Origin: Bacillota bacterium
Lineage (GTDB): Bacteria > Bacillota > Clostridia > Acetivibrionales > DSM-1351
Assembly (NCBI GenBank): GCA_023436515.1
Contig: JAEZIV010000275.1
Span: 1 to 5,015 of the forward strand
DNA: 5,015 nucleotides
Direction: 5' to 3'
The position numbers and the translations under genes are program-made. The notes beneath the pieces are model-generated. The model was not told the origin of the DNA and did not search any database. It saw only the letters and a program-made list of their open reading frames with translations. How positions within the stretch are numbered: position 1 is the stretch's first letter; every line of letters starts with the position of its first letter. Of the stretch, positions 1 to 4,961 are shown piece after piece.

Positions 1-619
1 GCTTTATCCTTATACCTATATTAGGCTTTATGCCTAAGGCTTTTGATCTCTCCAATACAATATCAAGCTCACCGGGTATCTCTATAACAAAGAAGCACTT
101 AAAGCCCATTTTCACAGCATACAGTCCCAAGTCAATAAACTCCTCATCCTTGTAGCCGTTACATATGAGGCAGGCTTCCTTATCCTTCATTACTGATAAA
201 GCTGCCACCAATTCAGCCTTACTTCCTACCTCAAGCCCATGGTGATACCGCTGTCCGAATCTAGTCACTTCCTCAACCACCTGCTGCTGTTGGTTTACCT
301 TTATTGGGTAAACGCCTCTGTAAGCGCCCTTGTAATTGAGCTTGCTTATTGCATCATTGAAAGAGTTATTCAAAAATGAAATCTGCGAATCCAGCAGGTT
401 CTCAAAACGCAATAATACAGGCATATCCAGACCACGCTCACGAACACCGGAAATGATATCCATAAGGCTGACAGCAGCCGCTTCGTTATCCTTATATGGG
501 TTTATAAGAACCTCTCCACTATCTGAAATAGAAAAATATCCGTTACCCCAATTTTTAATGCCATAGAGTTCTTCGGATTTCTCTTTTGTCCATCTACCTA
601 AAACTTCTGCTTTGTTCAT
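1..619 (-). CDS. speA: Biosynthetic arginine decarboxylase (SpeA), N-terminal third, cut by window edge
   Basis: PLP enzyme converting arginine to agmatine plus CO2, the first step of the agmatine route to putrescine and spermidine; cytoplasmic. The visible 206 codons begin MNKAEVLGRW and include YPIKVNQQ (residues 104-111), whose Lys107 is the expected PLP Schiff-base lysine. GLEVGSKAEL (128-137) and ICNGYKD (152-158) follow, both hallmark blocks of the SpeA barrel domain. SpeA proteins are usually about 630-650 residues, so about two thirds, including the catalytic C-terminal cysteine region, lie off the left edge. The ATG at 619 is preceded by AGAAAGGG with a 6-nt spacer, which supports this start. 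The gene has its own likely sigma-A promoter and a structured leader, so it is probably transcribed separately from the upstream yaaH-like gene. Diaminopimelate or lysine decarboxylases share the fold, but the motif set fits SpeA best. Confidence 0.93.
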   Translation of the reverse strand, partial: MNKAEVLGRWTKEKSEELYGIKNWGNGYFSISDSGEVLINPYKDNEAAAVSLMDIISGVRERGLDMPVLLRFENLLDSQISFLNNSFNDAISKLNYKGAYRGVYPIKVNQQQQVVEEVTRFGQRYHHGLEVGSKAELVAALSVMKDKEACLICNGYKDEEFIDLGLYAVKMGFKCFFVIEIPGELDIVLERSKALGIKPNIGIRIK

Positions 620-651
620 TTTGTTCCCTTTCTATTCAAATAAAAGCTCCT

Positions 652-679
652 ATCGTCGCAAGAATATACTTACGGCGAT
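652..679 (-). promoter_or_regulatory. Imperfect stem-loop in the speA leader
   Basis: On the minus-strand RNA, ATCGCCGTAAG (679-669) pairs with CTTGCGACGAT (662-652) across a 6-nt loop. Nine Watson-Crick pairs, one U-G pair and one C-A mismatch are seen. It is followed by AGGAGC and then TTTTATTT before the speA ribosome binding site. It could be a leader element or a weak attenuator. I do not recognise it as a known riboswitch class. Confidence 0.42.
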
Positions 680-723
680 AATCAACCAATAGCCCCTAAA
701 CTTCCATGGGCTTCCACACTATT

Positions 724-747
724 TTTGAATAATAAAAACTATTCAAA
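724..747 (-). promoter_or_regulatory. Perfect dyad / hairpin at the predicted speA transcript start
   Basis: TTTGAATA (747-740) and TATTCAAA (731-724) form an 8-bp perfect inverted repeat with an 8-nt loop, starting almost exactly at the predicted +1. No U tract follows, so it is not a typical terminator. It could be an operator dyad, a 5' stabilising hairpin, or one arm of a switch (the 9-mer TTTGAATAG recurs at 640-632). The inverted repeat is seen directly; its function is not. Confidence 0.5.
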
Positions 748-751
748 GCAG

Positions 752-780
752 ACAATAACACATGCATAAACTAATGTCAA
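752..780 (-). promoter_or_regulatory. Sigma-A promoter for speA
   Basis: On the minus strand a perfect -35 TTGACA (780-775) is followed by a 17-nt spacer and the -10 TATTGT (757-752). TG stands one base before the -10, forming an extended -10. A start near 745 would give a leader of about 125 nt before speA. It lies just after the end of the upstream yaaH-like gene, in the correct orientation. Confidence 0.72.
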
Positions 781-809
781 TAAGTATAAAAAAATGGAAT
801 ATATATGAT

Positions 810-2096
810 TTAAAGCACCTTCCTTACATTGAATACGTTACTTAAAACCAACCAGTTCTGAGGGAAGTAGCTCATAATTGTCCAATAGCTCAGCCCGCCC
901 AGCCGGAATTCATTGGCAAGCCTAAACTTTGCCAGAACGCTTCTCGCATCCTCAAACCATACAACATGCTGTTTTCCTTGATCATAATAATAAAAGAACG
1001 GAGCCTGAGAAACCTCATCGTATTGTATAATAGCACCCTTTCTACGAGCTAAGTCCACAGCTCCTGTATTCGTGACTGTTCTGGCAGCAGTACCCGGTTG
1101 ATACGGAAGCGTCCAGTCGTAACCATAGTTTGATACACCCATGAATATTTTCTCTCTGGGGATGGCAGTGACTGCATAGTTAAGTACTCTTCTGATGCCG
1201 GGTATGGGAGAAACCGCCATAGGAGTACTATAGGTAAAGCCCCACTCATAGGTCATGATTATAACGTGATCGGCAAGTGCTCCATGAACAGGGTAGTCAT
1301 GTGCTTCATAAAGCTTTCCCACCTGACCGGCAGAGGTCTTGGGAGCCAATGCGGTTGTGACTGTGTAGCCCAGGGGCCGTAAGGTGTTAACCATTCTTCT
1401 GAGAAAGTTATTGTAGCTTTCTCTGTCATAGGGATAAACGTACTCAAAATCTATGTCCAAACCAAAGTAGTTTTTCTCTCTCAAGGTTCTTATTTCATTG
1501 TTTACCAATTTGTCTTGAGCTTCCTGCCCTGTAAGCACAGCATGGGCTATATCGCTATTAAAGCCTCCTGTTTCTCCAAGATTTGTTATTACCATCAAAG
1601 GAGCAACCCCGGCAGTCCGTGCGGCTTGAATCAGTGGATCATCGTCAATGGTTTTAAGACTTCCGTCTGCTCGTACCTGATAACTGAATATGCTTAGGTA
1701 GGTAAGGTTGGGAAGAGTTTTTCCCAGAACCTCCCGGTTTATATTGGGAAATGCATAGCCATTTACCTCAATATCACCAAAATCAATTTTTCTTTCTGGT
1801 ATTATTATTGTACTGCCTGCAGCTATTAGGGATGGGGTTGTGATTTGTGGATTTGCATGAAGCAATTCATTTACACTGATTTTATACATAGCGGCGATGG
1901 AGTAAACAGACTGCCCCGGAGTCACCACATGCCTGCGTGTCCCCTCAAGTATGACCAAGGTCTGCCCTATGACCAGCTGCTCAGGATATTTGAGCTCATT
2001 GTCAGATATAATTTTTTGCCAAGAAACTTTGTACTGTCGAGCTATCGTATAGATGCTTTCACCCTGTCGGACTACATGAATTCTCAATAAAATCAC
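810..2096 (-). CDS. yaaH: LysM-LysM-GH18 spore peptidoglycan hydrolase, YaaH/SleL-like
   Basis: Probable N-acetylglucosaminidase-type hydrolase of spore cortex peptidoglycan, placed in the spore coat or cortex. Two LysM carbohydrate-binding repeats (about residues 6-50 and 55-100) carry VVRQGESIYTIA and VVTPGQSVYSIA. A GH18 barrel follows (about 105-428) with the catalytic signature GLDIDFEY, whose Asp214, Asp216 and Glu218 fit the DxDxE motif. IIMTYEWGFTYS and YGYDWTLPY are also typical of the YaaH/SleL branch. The 428-residue length matches that family, and no signal peptide is seen, as expected for a mother-cell-made spore protein. The start is uncertain. GTG at 2096 has AGGA four bases upstream, while TTG at 2087 would give the more usual M-R-I-H-V-V opening. 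The gene lies 86 nt after apbE and has its own sigma-K-like promoter. YaaH, YdhD and SleL paralogues cannot be told apart here. Confidence 0.93.
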   Translation of the reverse strand: MILLRIHVVRQGESIYTIARQYKVSWQKIISDNELKYPEQLVIGQTLVILEGTRRHVVTPGQSVYSIAAMYKISVNELLHANPQITTPSLIAAGSTIIIPERKIDFGDIEVNGYAFPNINREVLGKTLPNLTYLSIFSYQVRADGSLKTIDDDPLIQAARTAGVAPLMVITNLGETGGFNSDIAHAVLTGQEAQDKLVNNEIRTLREKNYFGLDIDFEYVYPYDRESYNNFLRRMVNTLRPLGYTVTTALAPKTSAGQVGKLYEAHDYPVHGALADHVIIMTYEWGFTYSTPMAVSPIPGIRRVLNYAVTAIPREKIFMGVSNYGYDWTLPYQPGTAARTVTNTGAVDLARRKGAIIQYDEVSQAPFFYYYDQGKQHVVWFEDARSVLAKFRLANEFRLGGLSYWTIMSYFPQNWLVLSNVFNVRKVL

Positions 2097-2113
2097 TCTT
2101 TCCTGTTATATCT

Positions 2114-2140
2114 AAGGAGGCTGCTAGGCACAGCATCCCC
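2114..2140 (-). promoter_or_regulatory. Hairpin in the yaaH-like leader
   Basis: GCTG (2134-2131) pairs with CAGC (2123-2120) over a 7-nt loop. After one T-C mismatch, GGA (2138-2136) pairs with TCC (2118-2116), then two G-U pairs. There is no U tract, so it is a weak candidate for the end of the apbE transcript. It may instead be a structure at the 5' end of the sporulation transcript. Confidence 0.3.
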
Positions 2141-2142
2141 TA

Positions 2143-2171
2143 TAATATATGCAGGTTTACCATAACAGGTT
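2143..2171 (-). promoter_or_regulatory. Sigma-K-like (mother-cell sporulation) promoter for the yaaH-like gene
   Basis: On the minus strand AACC (2171-2168), then 16 nt, then CATATATTA (2151-2143). This matches the Bacillus sigma-K consensus as I recall it, mACm-N16-CATAnnnTA, at every fixed position. The -10 also resembles sigma-E (CATACAnT, one difference), but no sigma-E -35 sits at the right distance. A sigma-A reading (TTGAAC, 19 nt, TATATT) is possible but poorer. Late sporulation expression fits the product. Confidence 0.5.
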
Positions 2172-2182
2172 CAATATCAAGA

Positions 2183-3232
2183 CTATTTCTTATTCAGATA
2201 TGCCTCAAAGCCCTTACTGTATTTAATGCTTCCATCCTGAAATACCCACATTGCCTCCACATCAGGCAATGCATTTATATATTCGAGAGCCTGAGCAAAG
2301 GGCATTATAAAGGCCGCTTTTGCTGAGGCATCAGCCACTCCCGAGTCCTTTGTCAGTATTGTTACCTGGGAGCAGTTTTCAGCAGGAAACAAGGTGTTAG
2401 GGTCAATAAGGTGATGATACCTCTTACCATTTACAGTATAATATCTTTCATATATGCCGCTGGAAACCAGTGACATATCCTTTATATAAACTATTCCAAG
2501 AGTTTTTTGCTCACTCTCCTTATCTGGATTCTGAACACCCACATTCCAAAACTCCTCTTTTGTTCCCTTACTTCCCAGAGCTCTGACATTCCCACCTACG
2601 CTTATTAATCCTGAGGTAAAGCCGTTCTTTTGAGCATAAAGACAAACCTGCTCTGTAGCATACCCTTTTCCGACGCCTCCTACATCCAGGCTCATTTTAG
2701 GGTCCTCCAAATATACCGTCGAGTTAACCTCATCTATTATAACCTTATTGATGTCAGTATGTTTGCTAGCCTCCCTAAGCTCCTCTATATCAGGAAGGGT
2801 CGCATTTTCTTCATCCTCATTAGCTTCCTCCCTGTGGTTATGCCATATTTTAAGAACAGCTCCTAAGGCCACGTTTAAATCACCCTCTGTTTTCTGATAC
2901 CATTCCTTAGCAAACAAAAGCAGGTCAATGATCTTCCTGTCAACCTTTACAGCCTTCTTTCCGGCATTATCATTTATGGTCTTAATATTATTTATCCCCG
3001 GATAGTCGTTGTATATATTATACAGTTGGTGATACTCCTTAAGGGCGTCATAAATCATCTGAGATTGTTTTGTAAACTCCTCTTTGCTTTCAGAGTACGC
3101 CACTATCTGTGTAACAGTATCAAAAAGCTCAAGAAATTCCGCTTCATAGCGTTTTTTTTCAGGTTTACCACAGGATGTAAGACTAATCATGGTGACAGCC
3201 AGCAGTATAATTGCAATAATCCTTTTAAACAA
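2183..3232 (-). CDS. apbE: FAD:protein FMN transferase (ApbE family), lipoprotein
   Basis: Cleaves FAD and attaches FMN covalently to Thr/Ser of FMN-binding proteins outside the membrane. Residues 1-21 form a lipoprotein signal with lipobox L-T-S-C (Cys21). Family blocks are LFDTVTQI (36-43), the flavin loop SLDVGGVGKGYA (181-192), LISVGGNV (209-216), SSGIYERYY (257-265) and YHHLIDPNT (272-280), then ADASAKAAF (300-308) at the metal site. At 349 residues it is full length. Asp301 is kept, but Lys305 stands where most members have Thr as a magnesium ligand, so activity may be altered. The start is TTG at 3232, supported by GAGGTGA just upstream. It lies 135 nt after the tandem FMN-binding-like lipoprotein, its probable substrate, and resembles FmnB of the Listeria electron-transfer locus in context. 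A candidate promoter and a strong hairpin lie in the gap. Confidence 0.93.
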   Translation of the reverse strand: MFKRIIAIILLAVTMISLTSCGKPEKKRYEAEFLELFDTVTQIVAYSESKEEFTKQSQMIYDALKEYHQLYNIYNDYPGINNIKTINDNAGKKAVKVDRKIIDLLLFAKEWYQKTEGDLNVALGAVLKIWHNHREEANEDEENATLPDIEELREASKHTDINKVIIDEVNSTVYLEDPKMSLDVGGVGKGYATEQVCLYAQKNGFTSGLISVGGNVRALGSKGTKEEFWNVGVQNPDKESEQKTLGIVYIKDMSLVSSGIYERYYTVNGKRYHHLIDPNTLFPAENCSQVTILTKDSGVADASAKAAFIMPFAQALEYINALPDVEAMWVFQDGSIKYSKGFEAYLNKK

Positions 3233-3236
3233 CTTC

Positions 3237-3243
3237 TCACCTC
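3237..3243 (-). promoter_or_regulatory. Ribosome binding site deciding the TTG start of apbE
   Basis: GAGGTGA (3243-3237) matches seven bases of the anti-SD complement AGGAGGTGA, with its GAGG core 7 nt before the TTG at 3232-3230. No ATG or GTG lies upstream in frame at a usable distance, and the lipoprotein signal begins right at this codon. Confidence 0.75.
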
Positions 3244-3250
3244 TATATGG

Positions 3251-3282
3251 CTTGAGAGGTAGTCAAATAACTACCTCTCAAG
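3251..3282 (-). promoter_or_regulatory. Perfect 12-bp hairpin upstream of the apbE ribosome binding site
   Basis: CTTGAGAGGTAG (3282-3271) and CTACCTCTCAAG (3262-3251) form a 12-bp perfect stem with an 8-nt loop, about 18 nt before the apbE start codon. On the coding strand no U tract follows. On the other strand a T run comes only after about 11 nt, and no plus-strand gene needs ending. It is more likely an intercistronic stability, processing or translation-control element than an intrinsic terminator. Its 3' arm can also pair with the apbE SD. Confidence 0.6.
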
Positions 3283-3321
3283 AATAATAAGTATTTTTTT
3301 ATTTTGTAACAATATAATCCC

Positions 3322-3350
3322 ATCATATACCGAATTATTATGTTTTACAA
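3322..3350 (-). promoter_or_regulatory. Candidate internal sigma-A promoter for apbE
   Basis: TTGTAA (3350-3345), 17-nt spacer, TATGAT (3327-3322): four of six and five of six matches at ideal spacing. A start near 3315 would give a leader of about 80 nt holding the 12-bp hairpin. The gap is AT-rich, which makes chance matches common. Confidence 0.38.
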
Positions 3351-3367
3351 CTTATTGTTTTTTATGA

Positions 3368-4372
3368 CTACTTAGCTGTTTTTGATGCCTTTTCAACCAG
3401 AGCTATGAAGTCGGTAACATGAACTGTAACAGAAGAAGTTAATTCAGCCTCAGTAGTCAGACCTTCTTCATTTACTGCAATACCCTTAACCTGATCAACT
3501 GTCTTGCCTGTAGCAAACTTAGCAAAGGCTTCAGCCTGTTCAAACCATTCCTTACCTATCTTTGAAGCCTTTTTCATTCCATAGCCTTCTCCCAGCTCAT
3601 TCTTTGTTTTTAGAGGAGCCTTCAGATCGGTAGTAATTTTACCTTCCTTTGTGAAATTTACATTTGATTGTGACGCATCTATTATACTGCTTGTTACTTT
3701 ACCTGACTCATCAAAGGTAGTAGCAGTGTAGTTGGTATATGCCTGAGCCAGACCGTCTTTTTCACCGACATCAGCTGAATTTGCAATGCTTGTTATTAAT
3801 GCAAGACCCAACTTGTCACTTGCCTTTGCTCCAAGCTCCTTTGCATTGGCAACAGCTTTTTCTATTGCAGCAACATAGTCAGTTATATGTATTGTTACTG
3901 AGGATGCCAGCTCAGTATCAGTTGTTACACCCTCCTGGTTTACAGCAATGCCCTTTACTTCTGCAACAGTCTTTCCTATTACATACTTAGCAAAGGCATT
4001 AGCCTGCTCATTCCATTCCTTGCCGATTTTTGAACCCTTGATCATTCCATATTCTGAACCCAGTTCCTGCTTTGACTTTATTTCTGCCTTGAGATCAGAC
4101 AGTATTTTTCCATCCTTTGAGAAGTTAATTTTAGTTTGTGCCGTATCAATTTCACACTTAACTATCTTGCCATCCTTGTCTACAGTAACAGCAACTGCAA
4201 CTGAATCAACCTGAGCAAGCCCGTCTTTTTCGCCGGCATCTGCAGATTTTGCAATTGATGAGATAACTGCAAGCCCTGTTTTAACCTCAGCCTTTTCATT
4301 TGAGCCGCATCCTGCTACCAAGGTAATAGCTAAAGCTAGAACAAGTACCAGTGATAATAATTTCTTTTTCAT
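3368..4372 (-). CDS. Lipoprotein with two tandem divergent FMN-binding-like domains (PplA-like)
   Basis: Probable surface electron-carrier lipoprotein. The 334-residue product has a signal peptide with lipobox L-V-A-G-C (Cys22). Two copies of a 146-residue domain (33-178 and 189-334) align without gaps at a 156-residue period, about 61% identical by hand count. Each copy has GEKDGLAQ, DGKI or SGKV followed by a Q-x-x-(I/V)-N-F strand, YGM..(G/A)SKIGKEW, KGIAVN, and a terminal E-L-x-S-S-V-T-x-H-x-T-D followed by a helix. The SSVT sits where FMN_bind proteins have the flavinylated SGAT, so Thr160 and Thr316 are the candidate FMN sites. Both lack the usual Gly-Ala and have Glu in place of Asp, so covalent FMN is inferred, not shown. 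The ATG at 4372 has GGAGG 7 nt upstream; an in-frame ATG six codons earlier overlaps this site and is rejected. It lies 34 nt after the Gx gene and ahead of apbE. A non-flavin clostridial lipoprotein repeat is the alternative. Confidence 0.82.
   Translation of the reverse strand: MKKKLLSLVLVLALAITLVAGCGSNEKAEVKTGLAVISSIAKSADAGEKDGLAQVDSVAVAVTVDKDGKIVKCEIDTAQTKINFSKDGKILSDLKAEIKSKQELGSEYGMIKGSKIGKEWNEQANAFAKYVIGKTVAEVKGIAVNQEGVTTDTELASSVTIHITDYVAAIEKAVANAKELGAKASDKLGLALITSIANSADVGEKDGLAQAYTNYTATTFDESGKVTSSIIDASQSNVNFTKEGKITTDLKAPLKTKNELGEGYGMKKASKIGKEWFEQAEAFAKFATGKTVDQVKGIAVNEEGLTTEAELTSSVTVHVTDFIALVEKASKTAK
3371..3808 (-). repeat. Second copy of the intragenic domain repeat
   Basis: This codes for residues 189-334, collinear with 33-178 at a fixed offset of 156 codons. 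It ends in the TSSVTVHVTD block followed by the C-terminal helix. It differs from copy 1 mainly in residues 211-231, while the YGM-to-KEW and SSVT segments are nearly invariant. Confidence 0.85.
3839..4276 (-). repeat. First copy of the intragenic domain repeat
   Basis: This codes for residues 33-178, with ASSVTIHITD near its end. It is joined to the second copy by a 10-residue linker (179-188). It contains the only cysteine of the mature protein besides the lipid anchor (Cys73), which copy 2 lacks. Confidence 0.85.
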
Positions 4373-4379
4373 AGTAGTT

Positions 4380-4384
4380 CCTCC
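4380..4384 (-). promoter_or_regulatory. Ribosome binding site of the tandem-domain lipoprotein gene
   Basis: GGAGG (4384-4380) with a 7-nt spacer to the ATG at 4372. It fixes the start and gives a compact MKKK signal peptide. The longer reading from 4390 would place this site inside the gene. Confidence 0.85.
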
Positions 4385-4406
4385 AAACAAAATTTTGTTA
4401 TTGTAT

Positions 4407-4922
4407 TTATTTATTAATTACCAGTCTGTTAAAGGCCGGTAAAATAAATCGTAAAAGAATTGAGGTAGCTATTCCGGCAATGACTCCCGAAATCAGCAGT
4501 ACGGGCAGATATGCCCATAGATACATGTTTGTGTAAATAAGTGATATTACAATAAACTGACCCACATTATGAGTTATGGAACCAAAAATACTCAGTGCAA
4601 GGTAGGATATCTTGTTTCTAAACAAGTACATAAGCAGTGACATCACAATAACTGACAGCACTCCTCCGCTAAAGCTTAACAGGCCGGCAATGGGTCCTCT
4701 GGTCATAGCCACAAAAAGACCCTTTAATACGGCTATGGCAAATGCAGGCTTTTTATTAAGAAAGAACAAAGCATACATTACCGCTATATTTGAAAGCCCC
4801 AGCTTTACGCCCGGAACAGGTATAAAAAAGCTTATGGAGGGCAGTGAGTTTTCCACTATTGATAGTACAAGTGCTACAGCGAAAAGTAGCGCGGTTAATA
4901 CCAGAAGTTTTGTTTTTGTCAT
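4407..4922 (-). CDS. Gx transporter family / Hpre_diP_synt_I membrane protein (EetB-like)
   Basis: Small, very hydrophobic protein of 171 residues, with about five or six membrane segments (roughly 5-25, 42-56, 60-73, 79-101, 106-131 and 135-161). Recognisable blocks are PVPGVKLGLSNI (35-46), LKGLFVAMTRGP (66-77), LLSFSGGVLS (81-90) and GSITHNVGQF (114-123). These match the family often named heptaprenyl diphosphate synthase component I and more recently Gx transporter, which resembles ECF substrate-binding subunits. Its substrate is unproven. It lacks the Asp-rich motifs of a prenyl synthase, so a transport or electron-transfer partner role is more likely than catalysis. The ATG at 4922 with GGAG just upstream is preferred over the in-frame ATG at 4940, which has no SD. 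Context resembles eetB of Listeria: a NusG-domain-II end before it, and a flavin lipoprotein and ApbE after it. Confidence 0.85.
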   Translation of the reverse strand: MTKTKLLVLTALLFAVALVLSIVENSLPSISFFIPVPGVKLGLSNIAVMYALFFLNKKPAFAIAVLKGLFVAMTRGPIAGLLSFSGGVLSVIVMSLLMYLFRNKISYLALSIFGSITHNVGQFIVISLIYTNMYLWAYLPVLLISGVIAGIATSILLRFILPAFNRLVINK

Positions 4923-4926
4923 ACAT

Positions 4927-4943
4927 CTCCAATCCGACATTGG
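4927..4943 (-). promoter_or_regulatory. RBS and small overlapping hairpin of the Gx gene
   Basis: GGAG (4930-4927) sits 4 nt before the ATG at 4922 and favours this start. The inverted repeat CCAAT (4943-4939) and ATTGG (4933-4929), with a 5-nt loop, overlaps the first bases of this SD. The pairing is short and could be chance. Confidence 0.4.
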
Positions 4944-4961
4944 TAGGTCGAAGTCAGACAG

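Noticed and set aside
620..745. A known riboswitch or T-box in the speA leader
   Set aside because: No T-box sequence, c-di-GMP, SAM, lysine, guanidine or preQ1 core that I can recognise is present. Only generic stem-loops are seen.
1049..1447. Alternative-frame minus-strand open frames inside the GH18 gene
   Set aside because: They overlap the catalytic domain in another frame and have no family signature. The GH18 frame is unambiguous.
2114..2150. Perfect AAGGAGG on the plus strand followed by an ATG at 2148, as a possible plus-strand small gene
   Set aside because: The spacing to the ATG is about 28 nt, the frame is short and runs antisense into apbE. The bases are explained as the 3' arm of a minus-strand hairpin.
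3251..3300. Plus-strand intrinsic terminator (12-bp stem then T run)
   Set aside because: The T run begins about 11 nt after the stem, and no plus-strand gene precedes it. On the coding strand there is no U tract, so a terminator call is not supported.
3294..3367. A small gene in the gap between the lipoprotein gene and apbE
   Set aside because: The stretch is AT-rich with frequent stops and no SD-start pair. Promoter-like and hairpin elements explain it better.
4386..4399. 14-nt palindrome AACAAAATTTTGTT between the Gx and lipoprotein genes
   Set aside because: It is AT-only apart from one C/G pair and has no loop, so it is likely chance in an AT-rich spacer. It could be an operator, but nothing else supports that.
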